From Ichthyosporea sp. XGB-2017a (lineage: Eukaryota > Opisthokonta > Ichthyosporea), in assembly GCA_002811675.1 (NCBI GenBank), contig PDIM01010369.1, forward strand, positions 55,395 to 77,590: a stretch of 22,196 nucleotides of DNA. Direction: 5' to 3'. How positions within the stretch are numbered: the stretch's first letter is position 1; each line of letters starts with the position of its first letter. The notes beneath the pieces were generated by a model. The model was not told where the DNA came from. It saw only the letters and a program-made list of their open reading frames with translations, and searched no databases. Both the position numbers and the translations under genes were made by a program. This document shows positions 8,429-18,100 of this stretch, piece after piece.

Positions 8429-8856
8429 CACTGAAACTTCGTAGATTTAAGACTTAAAAAGTAGTGTTGACTTTTTTTCTTTCGCTTGTAATAATACATT
8501 AATTCCCTTCAGGGAATAAAAAATCAGATTTAAAATGATGTCATGTCAGCTGATTTTATTTTTTATTTTTTGTTTTAGTTTTTGTGGTTCGCAAATTACA
8601 AATTGATTTTCTTTTTTTGTTTTTTTTCTTTTATTTGTTTTTTTTTTTTTTTTATTCTTCAATGTTTTGACTTGATTTGTTTTTTTTTTTGGTTTTTGAT
8701 TTGATTGGAAGCACATTTAAAGAGAAGAAAAGAAAGAGAAGATTATAATCTGATTTCTTTTTGTGATTATTTTTCTTTTCTGATCTTGTAAATTAGTTTT
8801 TTTTTTGTGATTGTGTTATTGTTAATTTTTTTCCCTCCTTTTTTTAAATCTAAATC
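8429..8856 (+). promoter_or_regulatory. Spacer: 3' flank of the secreted-protein gene and SUCLA2 promoter
   Basis: AATAAA at 8515-8520 lies 87 nt after the stop of the secreted-protein gene. An 8-bp inverted repeat follows (aaaatcag 8520-8527 and ctgatttt 8550-8557, 22-nt loop). From about 8560 to 8856 the strand is very T-rich, with runs up to about 17 T and TTTTG/TTTTTG units, interrupted by a purine patch (8720-8741) and the palindrome at 8740-8751. No gene is seen. Confidence 0.5.
8740..8751. promoter_or_regulatory. 12-bp perfect palindrome, copy 1 (SUCLA2 promoter)
   Basis: AGATTATAATCT equals its own reverse complement and contains the GATTA/TAATC homeodomain-type core on both strands. 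It is 106 bp upstream of the SUCLA2 start codon. The same 13-mer (with a following G) recurs at 8941-8953 in the intron. Function is inferred only. Confidence 0.4.
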
Positions 8857-10662
8857 ATGTCTTCTTCGCGTCTTTTGACCGCAACGTCTGGCCTCTTGAG
8901 AGGAAGCGGTAATACTCTGTTTAATAGTCATAAAAGGGTAAGATTATAATCTGCTTTTGTGTGTGTGTGTGCTTTATTTTTCTTTGTCTTTGTTTATTGT
9001 GATCTGTGTGGGTGTTGTTGAGAAAGGGATTCATCAAGATTCAAAGAGAAGGAGATGAATTGCGAGCGATGGGAAGCTTCTTTTGGTGATTTGGTGTTTG
9101 GTTGTTGATGAAGGGAGAGGGATTATTAGCGGATGTGTAGAGGAGGAAAGGCGACTATGTGTGTGTAGTTTTTGAAAGGGTTTGGGAGAAAGGAAACGAC
9201 GATTTCAACTCTTTTTTGTTTTTTTTTTCTTTGGTTAAGTAAGAATATGCTTTGCTAATCTGATTACCTTTTCTTTGTTTTTATTTTTTGTTCTCATGTT
9301 GTCTATGATGTTGTTTGGGAATCATGTTGGGTTGCCTTTTCTTTTTGTTTTATATATTTCTTCTTAAAATCGTTAAATCAAACAATACAGGCCATGCCTG
9401 TTGTGAATGCTATGCAGGTCCGTAACCTGTCCGTCCACGAGTATTTGAGTATGGATCTTTTGAAGAAATACAACATTGATACTCCCCGCGGGCGTGTAGC
9501 AAAGACTGTGAAAGAGGCAGAAGAAGTTGCCAATGAACTCAACACTGAGGATTTGGTTATTAAAGCACAGGTTCTTGCTGGAGGTCGTGGTAAGGGAACA
9601 TTCGGTAATGGTTTGAAAGGAGGTGTGCGAACAGTTTTTTCACCTGCCGAAGCCGCCATGTATGCTGAGCAGATGTTGGGCCAAAAGTTGGTGACTAAGC
9701 AGACTGGTGCAGGAGGAAGAATCTGTAACGCTGTATACATTGTAGAGAGGTTGTATGCACGAAGAGAATACTACTTTGCTATTCTTATGGATAGAGCGAC
9801 ACAGGGCCCATGCCTTGTGGCGAGTAGTCAAGGAGGGGTTGATATTGAATCCGTTGCTGCTTCCAACCCTGAAGCTATCATTACATCTCCTGTTGATATG
9901 AAGACTGGTTTGCAGATGGCCCAGGCCAAGGAAGTCGCCGAGAAGATGGGATTCACTCCTGGATGCGTTGATGATGCCGCCAAGAACATGATCAACTTGT
10001 ACAACCTTTTTATGGAGAAGGACTGCACTCTTGTGGAAATCAACCCCATGGCCGAGGATGCCCATGGAAAGGTCATTTGCATGGATGCCAAGATCAACTT
10101 TGACGACAACGCCGAGTTTCGTCAGAAGGACGCTTTTGCGCTTCGCGACATCACCCAGGAGGATGAGAGAGAAGTTGCGGCCTCCAAATTTAACTTGAAC
10201 TACATCGGATTGGACGGAAGCATTGGATGCTTGGTCAACGGAGCTGGTTTGGCTATGGCCACTATGGATATCATCAAGTTGCATGGTGGTGAGCCCGCTA
10301 ACTTTTTGGATGTCGGTGGTGGAGCCACTGCTGCCCAAGTTGCCGAGGCGTTTAAAATCATCAGCTCAGACAACAAGGTATCTGCTATTTTGGTCAACAT
10401 TTTCGGAGGTATTATGCGATGTGATGTTATTGCTCAGGGTATCATTGCCGCTGCAAGTCAGTTGGACTTGAGAATTCCCCTTGTTGTGAGATTGCAGGGA
10501 ACCGAAGTTGAGGCCGCTAAAAAGCTCATCGAAGACAGTGGAATGCGCATTATCTCTGAAGACGATTTGGATGCTGCTGCCAAGAAGGCATCTCAGATGG
10601 CTGAGATTGTTAAAATGGCCAGGGAAGCAGCCATCGATGTGAAATTCGAACTTCCTTTGTAA
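8857..10662 (+). CDS. SUCLA2: Succinyl-CoA ligase [ADP-forming] beta subunit, mitochondrial; join(8857..8937,9391..10662)
   Basis: This encodes 450 aa. The enzyme joins succinyl-CoA hydrolysis to ATP formation in the TCA cycle, as a heterodimer with the alpha subunit in the mitochondrial matrix. Exon 1 encodes a typical presequence ([18 protein letters not shown]...), rich in Arg/Ser/Leu without acidic residues. Exon 2 begins [18 protein letters not shown], the conserved mature start. Clear motifs are [14 protein letters not shown] of the ATP-grasp domain, [26 protein letters not shown] and [17 protein letters not shown] of the CoA-ligase domain. [17 protein letters not shown] resembles the ADP-forming SUCLA2 form rather than the GDP-forming SUCLG2. 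The join is phase 0 with AG/GTAAGA and ACAG/GCC borders. An ATG stands one codon after the acceptor (9394), so a transcript starting in the intron could give a form without the presequence. Confidence 0.96.
8938..9390 (+). other. Intron 1 of SUCLA2 (453 nt)
   Basis: The donor is GTAAGA at 8938 and the acceptor ends ACAG at 9390; the intron is phase 0 after codon 27. It is much longer than the only other intron in the window (78 nt). It carries a second copy of the 12-bp palindrome three bases after its start (8941-8952), a (GT)n run near 8957-8970, a G-rich middle (about 9010-9190) and a TAATC-N-GATTA dyad at 9256-9266. No ORF continues through it. Confidence 0.9.
8941..8952. promoter_or_regulatory. 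12-bp perfect palindrome, copy 2 (SUCLA2 intron 1)
   Basis: AGATTATAATCT is identical to the promoter copy at 8740-8751, exactly 201 bp further on. It begins inside the donor site (GTA-AGA), so a bound protein or RNA pairing could touch splicing. Inference only. Confidence 0.4.
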
Positions 10663-10966
10663 GAAAAGAAGAGGACAAAAAGAAAAAAAACAAGCAAAAA
10701 AGCAATTCACAAAAAAGATAAGAAACGAAGAAAAAAATCCCTTTAAAAAGTGTGTTTTTTTATAATTTCCGTATAAATAATTTTCCGAATCCGTATATGA
10801 CAGAAAGCAAAGATAAAAAAAAAAAAAAAAAAAAAAATTTTGTGAAAGAAAAAGAGTTTTGCTTTAGTTTTGACTCAAGGAATAAGTTAAAAGAAAGGGC
10901 TCGAATTGAGCACATCCACAAGCTAAGGAAGGGGAGGAGGAAACCAGAGGATACCCCCGGCGTTTT
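10663..10966. terminator. Convergent 3' spacer between SUCLA2 and EDC3
   Basis: This 304-bp tail-to-tail gap holds A-rich sequence after the SUCLA2 stop and an uninterrupted run of about 23 A ending in TTTT (10816-10842). No canonical AATAAA is obvious for either gene; ATAAATAA-like sequence lies near 10783. A B-box-like gggctcgaattgagc near 10897 has no matching A box. No gene is seen. Confidence 0.4.
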
Positions 10967-12751
10967 TCACTGGTGCACAACATGAAGGGCGGCAGTAAAC
11001 TTGTCACCAAAGAAGGGGAAATATGATTCACCGCACACTCGCTTGCACACTTTAGCTGGTATACCCATGTCTAACACTATGAGCTGGCCCTGTCCAGCAT
11101 TCGAGTCGGCATTGTAATCTTGAGGAAGGCCCAAGCCAACTGTGCATTTACTTTCAACGCTTGAAGTTCCACTAAATGATGGGAAATCTATTGAGAGTTT
11201 CGGAGCAATGTCATTATTTGCCCAATCTATGAGTTGCGATACATCTACATCCGCGTTTGCGGTATCTACAAACCCTCGTTCGGAAGTGCCGAGTGCATCT
11301 ATAATCAGATCTACTGGTGCATCAATGCGTGTACGAGGCAGCTCTTCGACCTTGCAACTTGATACCAAGGTACCATCCGTACACAAAAATAGTTTCGTCA
11401 GGGCTAAGCTTCTTTCAGATAAGCTGGAGGATGCCGTTGTGTTAAATAAAATGACTTTTGTGTTATGACTTGCAAAGTGACGAGCCGCGACCATACCAAT
11501 ATTACCCATAAAACTGTCCGAGCATAATACCACAATCACCGGGAGCTGATGAAGATTCTTGGCATTAATTCTTCGAGAGCCACCCAAGAGATGAAGGCCC
11601 AGTTCGCACACACTACGACCTCCATTCTCAGCCATAATCTCTTTAGTAATCTGTATTTTCTCACAAATTGTAAACAGATTCGCTCGTTGCTTGCTTGACA
11701 GATACGGCACGACCACATCGTTATCCGTTTTAAGAACAGGTTTCGAACTAGAATTGGATGGCGATGGGGAAACGGCACCGGGCACAAGCAAAACAGGCTT
11801 TGGCCCATCGTGTTCTTCAGAGTCGAGCACATTCTCATAATATTCAAAATTCTGTGGTTTCTTATTGATATGGACCAACCTCTCCTCTGGTCGAGTTTTT
11901 TCATTCTCTTGAATTTCCGCAAACACCTGTGCTTTATCGAATCTTTTCAAGTTACCCTCAAAGTCAAAATCATCAAGAACACTTTCAGATAATGTATGCC
12001 CAAATGCATCCTGATCCCGTTGTGATTTGTACTTTTCCTTCTTCCCGTTCCTTTGTTGCTGCCTACTAACATTCAAATTGGGGCTTTGTACAGTGTAATT
12101 ATGCGGCTCCACAGTGCGACATTGGTACAATCCAAAATCAATGTCTTCATCATCGACAAATTGATTCCCACCATTGTTACCGTTATTGTTTTTCCCGCCA
12201 CGACCACCACGATCTTTATCTTTCCGCCTGGACGAGCGCGAGGATCTTTCAGGGGCCTGCGGAGATCCCATCATAAGCCCATCTGGAGCAGGAAGAGGTG
12301 GGGGAGGGGGATTAGTCATATTGGACGAAGATAAAATGGCGTGATTGTTCTGCAAAACATGCGGAGGGTGCTGCATTTTCGGGACGGGAGAGGAGAAGTG
12401 AGGCGCGGGTGGGGGTGGGGGATTATTATTACTTAAATTACTATTACCCGTATTTCCTTTCAAGCGGGAAGCATAATTCATCTGTGCCGAGTTCACTCTG
12501 TCCGGTTGAGGCATTGCACCTGCACTAGCAGAACCTGGACGAGACACCAACTGCAGATCCAGAATATCCACCCCTTTGACTGATAACTCTGCAGCAAAGA
12601 CACTTTTCGGGCCCGGGGAGAGGGGATCCAGGATGGGTTCTGCAAGGACAATGCTCTGTGTGCTCGTGTCCACCCGTGAAACCACTCCCTGGTAGCACGT
12701 GCCTGACTTGAGCTTGACAAGGATAGTGCAGTTGATGAACGCGTCCGTCAT
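10967..12751 (-). CDS. EDC3: EDC3, enhancer of mRNA-decapping protein 3
   Basis: This encodes 594 aa with the full EDC3 domain order. EDC3 activates the DCP2/DCP1 decapping enzyme and scaffolds P-bodies in the cytoplasm. Residues 1-70 form the divergent LSm domain (FINCTILVKLKSGTCYQGVV). An FDF motif follows at about 260-280 (DDFDFEGNLKRFDKAQVF), the binding site for the DHH1/DDX6 helicase. The C-terminal YjeF_N Rossmann-like dimerisation domain runs from about 350 to 594 (RSVCELGLHLLGGS, then PVIVVLCSDSFMGNIGMVAARH, and near the end GIPAKVC...FFGDKFTAALH). The linkers are Asn/Ser/basic; two poly-Pro stretches lie at about 107-117 and 146-156. No intron. The start is the ATG that opens the LSm domain. 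The gene is followed head-on by SUCLA2. Confidence 0.93.
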   Translation of the reverse strand: MTDAFINCTILVKLKSGTCYQGVVSRVDTSTQSIVLAEPILDPLSPGPKSVFAAELSVKGVDILDLQLVSRPGSASAGAMPQPDRVNSAQMNYASRLKGNTGNSNLSNNNPPPPPAPHFSSPVPKMQHPPHVLQNNHAILSSSNMTNPPPPPLPAPDGLMMGSPQAPERSSRSSRRKDKDRGGRGGKNNNGNNGGNQFVDDEDIDFGLYQCRTVEPHNYTVQSPNLNVSRQQQRNGKKEKYKSQRDQDAFGHTLSESVLDDFDFEGNLKRFDKAQVFAEIQENEKTRPEERLVHINKKPQNFEYYENVLDSEEHDGPKPVLLVPGAVSPSPSNSSSKPVLKTDNDVVVPYLSSKQRANLFTICEKIQITKEIMAENGGRSVCELGLHLLGGSRRINAKNLHQLPVIVVLCSDSFMGNIGMVAARHFASHNTKVILFNTTASSSLSERSLALTKLFLCTDGTLVSSCKVEELPRTRIDAPVDLIIDALGTSERGFVDTANADVDVSQLIDWANNDIAPKLSIDFPSFSGTSSVESKCTVGLGLPQDYNADSNAGQGQLIVLDMGIPAKVCKRVCGESYFPFFGDKFTAALHVVHQ

Positions 12752-13119
12752 TGTGATTAACTAATTTTCTCTTAAAAAAAAACAAAAGAAAAAAAAAAAA
12801 CCGTGGTGTTTGTACGTTACTTATTACCAATACAAAACAAGCACAAGATTTGTCACTTTGGGTCAATCAAAATACAATAAACAAACAAAAATCCAAATCC
12901 AAAATATCAAAACCACTTTTGATTGTTAAAACATATCAAAAAAACAAAAAAAAAGAACAGCGAAACAAAAAACAAAAATAAAAGCTAAAAACAGCACAAC
13001 GTCAGTTTTTTGTTTTTTTTTCATGAAAAATGGGTTTTCGTTTTTTGTTTTTTTTCTTTGTTCACTTTTCCACTTTGCTTTATTCTTTGTTTCCTTCTTT
13101 CCCTCCCTCTGTTCTCTCT
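12752..13119 (-). promoter_or_regulatory. Spacer: EDC3 promoter and PDSS2 3' flank
   Basis: Read on the minus strand, the sequence upstream of the EDC3 ATG is T-rich with repeated TTTTG/TTTGTTT units (12752-13010). The PDSS2 end has a pyrimidine-rich stretch on the plus strand and a minus-strand AATAAA at 13079-13084, 36 nt past the PDSS2 stop. A weak CCAAT-like sequence is near 12827. No gene is seen. Confidence 0.45.
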
Positions 13120-14721
13120 CTACACCGCTACAGACGCAGATGAGGAGGATGAGGGCCCAGTCAGTCTCCCCGGTAGTGCTTTCGCCATCGCCACCAGTGC
13201 AGATTTAGCTTCACTCTCGGGGAAGATTTCCAGACACAAAATAGCCTCCTCGCAATATCCCTCCACAAGCTCCTTTGTCTTTCGCATCCCGTACTCACTA
13301 TTGGGGGCGAGTACGTCACGCTCCAGCCGCTCCAGGTCCGCCACTCCCTCCTGCACGGCCTCCACAGAGGTGCCTTGCCCCAGAGCAAAGATGGTGGGCA
13401 CATTGATGGCGGTTTTGCTTCTCTCCCCTACATGGGCGACAAGTCCATGATTAGCATGCACCGCATCCTCCACAATCTGATACGCCATCCCCATTGCCCG
13501 TCCAAACCGCCCAGACACCTCTACAACAGCGGGATCAATGCTCCCGCTGGATAGGCTCGCCACCGAGGCGCAGCTGTTCCCAAGAAGACTTCCTGTTTTC
13601 AGTTGCACCATCCGCAGATAGCTCTCAAGGGAATAATCATCTGAATTTAGTCTCATCGACTCCCCCTCCACCACATCAGCCACCGCACTGGACATCATTT
13701 CCACCACTTTGGTGTTTTTCAGGCATGCCAGAGCCACACACGCCTTGGCGAGAAGAAAATCACCGCCCAACACTGCGACTTTGTTTCCAAACAAAATATC
13801 AGGCGATGTTGTGGTCGGGGAATCAGCCATATGGCCCTTTTCTACAACTCTTCGCACCTTTTCGTCATCGATCTGGCCAACAATGGGCGATACATTGACC
13901 ACATCATCGTGAATCAAACTCGCCGAGTGAATCATTTCTGCAATCTCAGACAGCGCCAGTTGGGAAGGGGCAATATCGGTGGAGGAAACACTTCCAGCAA
14001 ACTGCAAATTAGAATCTGTTGTCGCTTCTGTCTCCTTATTTCGGTTATTACCAACATCACCATTGTTGCTTCTGAGATTATTGCTGGCGTTGATTGGACT
14101 GATGGCACGGGCCATGATAAGCACCACAAGTCCACGAAAATGCCATCCATGATTGTGGCTGATATAATCCGACATTGTATCCAAAATGGGGTGGCCCGAG
14201 TTCATCAACTTCTTTGCGTACTTTGCCAGAGAGGAAAACTCCTCCCCCATCAATTGCTTGATCGATAAGAGATTCGTAGAATATCCAGCGACACTTTCCG
14301 CGTTGGAAATGGCCGCCGTCCAAGCCCGCTCGCCCTTGAGATCAAACAGCTCGCTACTGTTCATGCAGTCCAGCCGCGTGAATCCCTCCCTGTCACTTTT
14401 CTTGGCATTAGAGCCGCCCCCAAGCAAAGGATCCTTCCGCATCTTCATCATCATAAAGACTGGGACGCGGGTTTTGATTTTTTCCCATGATTGGGACAGG
14501 AGGGAGTTGATGAATGAAAAAGTCCCGTATGGTCTGGTGAAGAGGGAAGAAGAAAAAGAAGAAGTGGAAGAAGAAGAGGAGGAGGAGATAAGAAGAGAGA
14601 GGGATTTGCAGTTATTTCGAGGCTGAGTGTTATTACAATAAACTAAAGAAGAGGAGCGGCAGAAGAGCGATTCAGGGATGCGAGAAGTACTTTGCCAAAG
14701 TCGTTGTTGTAGGTGCTTCAT
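13120..14721 (-). CDS. PDSS2: PDSS2-type subunit of polyprenyl diphosphate synthase (ubiquinone side chain)
   Basis: This encodes 533 aa. PDSS2/Dlp1 pairs with the catalytic PDSS1 subunit in mitochondria to make the long isoprenoid tail of ubiquinone. The first ~75 residues are Arg/Ser-rich, presequence-like. AESVAGYSTNLLSIKQL, HPILDTM, FRGLVVLIMARA and FGNKVAVLGGDFLLAKACVAL follow the PDSS2 pattern rather than PDSS1. Catalytic motifs are eroded: the first Asp-rich motif reads HDDVVN (271-276, last Asp replaced by Asn) and the second reads YQIVEDAVH (414-422, only one Asp left). K375-T376 of the KTG motif is kept, and HDD is kept where human PDSS2 has lost it. It is longer than human PDSS2 (about 400 aa) because of the leader and Ser/Asn-rich insertions. 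No intron. Transcription diverges from the homeodomain gene. Confidence 0.87.
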   Translation of the reverse strand: MKHLQQRLWQSTSRIPESLFCRSSSLVYCNNTQPRNNCKSLSLLISSSSSSSTSSFSSSLFTRPYGTFSFINSLLSQSWEKIKTRVPVFMMMKMRKDPLLGGGSNAKKSDREGFTRLDCMNSSELFDLKGERAWTAAISNAESVAGYSTNLLSIKQLMGEEFSSLAKYAKKLMNSGHPILDTMSDYISHNHGWHFRGLVVLIMARAISPINASNNLRSNNGDVGNNRNKETEATTDSNLQFAGSVSSTDIAPSQLALSEIAEMIHSASLIHDDVVNVSPIVGQIDDEKVRRVVEKGHMADSPTTTSPDILFGNKVAVLGGDFLLAKACVALACLKNTKVVEMMSSAVADVVEGESMRLNSDDYSLESYLRMVQLKTGSLLGNSCASVASLSSGSIDPAVVEVSGRFGRAMGMAYQIVEDAVHANHGLVAHVGERSKTAINVPTIFALGQGTSVEAVQEGVADLERLERDVLAPNSEYGMRKTKELVEGYCEEAILCLEIFPESEAKSALVAMAKALPGRLTGPSSSSSASVAV

Positions 14722-15179
14722 GGTAGGTAACTCTTTTATCTTTTTTTTAAGAGGGATGTTTTATGCTATTGTATTGGGTAAATTATTGGTAGATTACAAG
14801 GCTGTTAATAGATTTAAGGGTGGATTAGGAAGTCAATGTGAAGGAAATCCAAAAATCCTTAATCCCTTCCCGCCCCCACAAAAAACAAAACAACAACAAA
14901 AAAAGAAAAAAGAAATCAGGAGTTTTTTTTTTTTAAAAAAAAAAAAAAAACGTTAAAGAAGGAAATAGTTATAATAAGAGTTATAAATGGTAAACGAGGC
15001 GAACATGTCGTGATCAGACAAGGAAATACGCCTTTGAAGAAACACAAAACGTTACGTCAAACTGAAACAGACACCGAACAGAAAGAGGTGCATAAAGAGA
15101 AGCATTATTGTTAAAGTCAAAATCAAACAGGAAAAAAGGCTAGGATTGGGATGAAAGTTATTACTTGTGGCCGTAAACC
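14722..15179. promoter_or_regulatory. Divergent promoter between PDSS2 and the homeodomain gene
   Basis: A 458-bp head-to-head gap. It contains an A/C-rich patch, an uninterrupted T12A16 block at 14923-14950, and a half-CRE-like TTACGTCA near 15050-15057. The final ~180 bp before the homeodomain ATG is A-rich and lacks a TATA box. The homeodomain start has a strong context (accATGg). No gene is supported here. Confidence 0.45.
14923..14950. repeat. T12A16 homopolymer dyad
   Basis: Twelve T followed directly by sixteen A gives a 24-bp perfect palindrome of T12A12. Such rigid tracts exclude nucleosomes in general; here it lies midway in a divergent promoter. Confidence 0.8.
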
Positions 15180-18100
15180 ATGGACAATCAGCCTCGATCA
15201 CCCTTTGTAGCTAATCCTCATGGCAACACAGGCAGCTACTCGTACCAGCACCACAACAATAACAGTCACAGTAGCAATGGCAGCGTGAACATGATTGGTA
15301 ATAATAATAATAGAAACAGTAGCTACAACAGTCATCCCCAGTATAGTCAACAATCGTCTTCTTTATCTGATAGTCCTGTTGGTATGTCTAGCGGCCATCA
15401 TAATCTCCCGTCCACTATTCCTCCTCACGCCTCGTCGAGTCAGCGCCACTTTATGCAACAAGATCCGCACTTACAAAGGCGTCCTTATAACAGCAATAGC
15501 AATAGCCGCCCGAGCAGTTATTCAACTAGTGTTCATCCCCCTCTCGGACACATTGGCATGAATCTCGCTTCCAGTAGTGGCGGCGGGGAGGGAAGTACTC
15601 ATCTATATAGTCACAGTAATGTGTTTATGAATACGAAAAGTAATGGCAATCCAGCATCTTTTACAAAGGACTTTGTGTATTCTGCCCCGGGTATGATTAT
15701 ATCCTCGGGTGATAGTAGTTCTCTCCCAGTTGCCCCTTCTTCCTCTTCTCCCTTGCTTTCTTCTGGCGGTTCAGCGAATCCTATTCTACCTTCTTCTTCC
15801 ACACCTCCCACCCGCACCTCTTTTCCCCACTCGCACAGTAATTACAGTGGTAATATTGATAAACCTCTCGACAATATTGACTCACAGAAATTGTACTCTC
15901 GCTCAGATCCGTCCCAACACGAGGCGCGACAGCAATTTGCGAGCTTCAGTGGCGCGTGTAGTGGCAGTAGTAGTTCTGGTCATCATGGTACAGGTGCTGT
16001 GATGACGAGACAGACGGGAACTGCGAGTACATCTGGTTACTATAATGATGGCAGTGCGTCTGGGTATACCAGTACTCTTAGTGGTGTTGGTCGTAGGATG
16101 AGTGATAGTCCTTCAGGTGTCAATTCACTGGCTTCAAGATCGGGATCACTGGCTTCAAGATCGGGATCACTGGGTTCTGTTCAACCTGGGGATTGTTGGA
16201 TGGATCAATCGTACAGTGCTACAACGTGTGCATACAATCCAGTCACAATATCAACAGCCAACGCATCATCTTGCCCCCCTGCGGAATACGGCTACGGGAA
16301 TAGTGCCAGTGGTGGACTTAATAAGGCTAATAGTAGTGCTAGCGGGGCTGGAGCTTATGGAAATACGCATGGGATTGGTAATTATAACTTAAATAGTGGA
16401 GGGCAACCGCAGCAGCACTTGATTCGCGATGCAGGATTGATACAAGGGAACGAAATTAGCTATTCCACCAAACAAAACAAGCATTATACCCCCGCTTCAG
16501 TTTCTCAGTCTACAGTTCCTGCTGCTGATACTGCTACTTCTATTGCTGCTCCAACGCCTGCGACAGATCCCTCCAAGTGTAAATATAGCAAGAATAATAT
16601 AAGTAGCAATTCTGGAAGCAGTAGCAAAGGCAATAATGTAGCGGTATATGCACAGTCTGAGAAAGTTGGTGAGAAACAAGACTTGGGAAGGGAAGAAGTC
16701 ACGAAAAAAGCAGACTCAGATTATAGTAGAGTGATCAAAAAGAAACGCTCAAAGCAGTTGGTAAAAGTTGGGAAAGTGAGTTCTTCCAGTGCTCGGAGTG
16801 GAAACAGCAAGAAAAAAACGAACAAAGGCGAAAGTGAAAAAGAAAAGGATAAAGTAAAAGACAAAATCGAAAAGGAAGGAGCTCAGTCTGCTACAGGTAG
16901 TGTAAATATTAGTGCTACTTCTAAGGGGAAAGGGAAAGAAGTGCCTCGTCCTCCCACTCCTCCGGGTGTCAGTCACTTGCGACAAGGGAATGATTTGTCA
17001 AATAGCCTTAGTGGTGTGGTGGATTGTGCTGTCACTCACAAGAACATGGATGGTGCTGCCGAGGCTGCTGGTGACGGAAATGCTGAAGACAAAGTGGACG
17101 GTAGCGAAAAAAGCACGGAAAAGAAAAGTACAGAGAAAGTTGGGAAGAAGCGTGAAAGGAAAAGTGGAAAGAAAAATGAAAAGAAATTAAAAACGGGTGA
17201 CGAAGTCGGATATAAAAAAAAAGATTACCTTGAGCTGCTAAAGATGAGAGGGAAATCTAAGCCGAAATCATATCCAGGTAGACCAACTCCCAAGTCTCCG
17301 CCAGTGGAGCAAGAAGAGTTGGATGACACCGTAGCTTCAAAGACATCTATAGAAGTAGGACCGGAAAAGGACGCAGGGGCGGAAGAAACCCCTAGTCCAG
17401 AAAAAGAAGAATCATCGGAGAACATCGAGGCAAAATTGAAAGAATCGGGGAAGTGTGTAGAACGCCAGAACACTAAAGCGCGCCCTGTTACCAAGCTCTC
17501 GAGTGAAATGCAGGATTGGTTAGACAAATGGTTGCAAACCCGTCTGGACTTGCCATATCTCACTGTCGAAGAAGAGGATCTCTTAACTGGAATTATGGGA
17601 CTTTCAAGAACAAAAGTTATTGCACAGATTGGTAAAGCAAAGGGGAGAATAAGCACAGCATTGACTTTGCGAGTGTATGATGCCTTGCGTCAGAAACGTT
17701 CAATTATTAATAAGAAGAAGAATTTTCAAAATTGGTCTCTAGCATATGACAATGTAGATACAAAAGAAAGGCCCAAAAGCTCAAAGAAAAAAAGTGTTCG
17801 ATTTGTTGAGGGTGATTTGTGGCAAGGGCCGGAAGAAAGTGAAGTGAATAGCAGTATTTACAATAGTATGGAAAGTGTTGGGACTGATGATGAAGATCCC
17901 GAAGATTCGGGCCCGGTCGCAAAGAAGCGAAAAGATAATCCCAGTGATGATGATGTCCAGTCGGGTGAAGAACATGTAGATGATGAAAGGGAAGAGGAGG
18001 ATGAGAGGGAAGGGGAGGATGAGCGGGAAGGGAAGGTAGAAGGTGAAAAGGAAAAAGGAAAGGGACCAAGACGCCAACACTTAACGCTGAATTTAGTAAA

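Noticed and set aside
8515-8560. Possible SECIS element after the secreted-protein gene
   Set aside because: There is an inverted repeat and an ATGA, but the spacing to a following TGA is too short, there is no unpaired AA at the right apical position, and the upstream gene ends at TAA without an in-frame UGA.
9100-9266. Box C/D snoRNA in the SUCLA2 intron
   Set aside because: A TGATGA-like box near 9107 and a CTGA near 9260 exist, but they are about 150 nt apart and lack a terminal stem.
9640-10338. Long 232-codon frame antisense to SUCLA2
   Set aside because: It lies wholly inside a strongly conserved sense gene and has no recognisable domain; it is a by-product of codon bias.
10885-10920. 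tRNA B-box-like gggctcgaattgagc
   Set aside because: No A box, no cloverleaf stems and no T run in place.
14678-14956. Plus-strand frame in the PDSS2/homeodomain spacer
   Set aside because: It runs out of the PDSS2 antisense strand into poly-A (Lys run) and has no domain.
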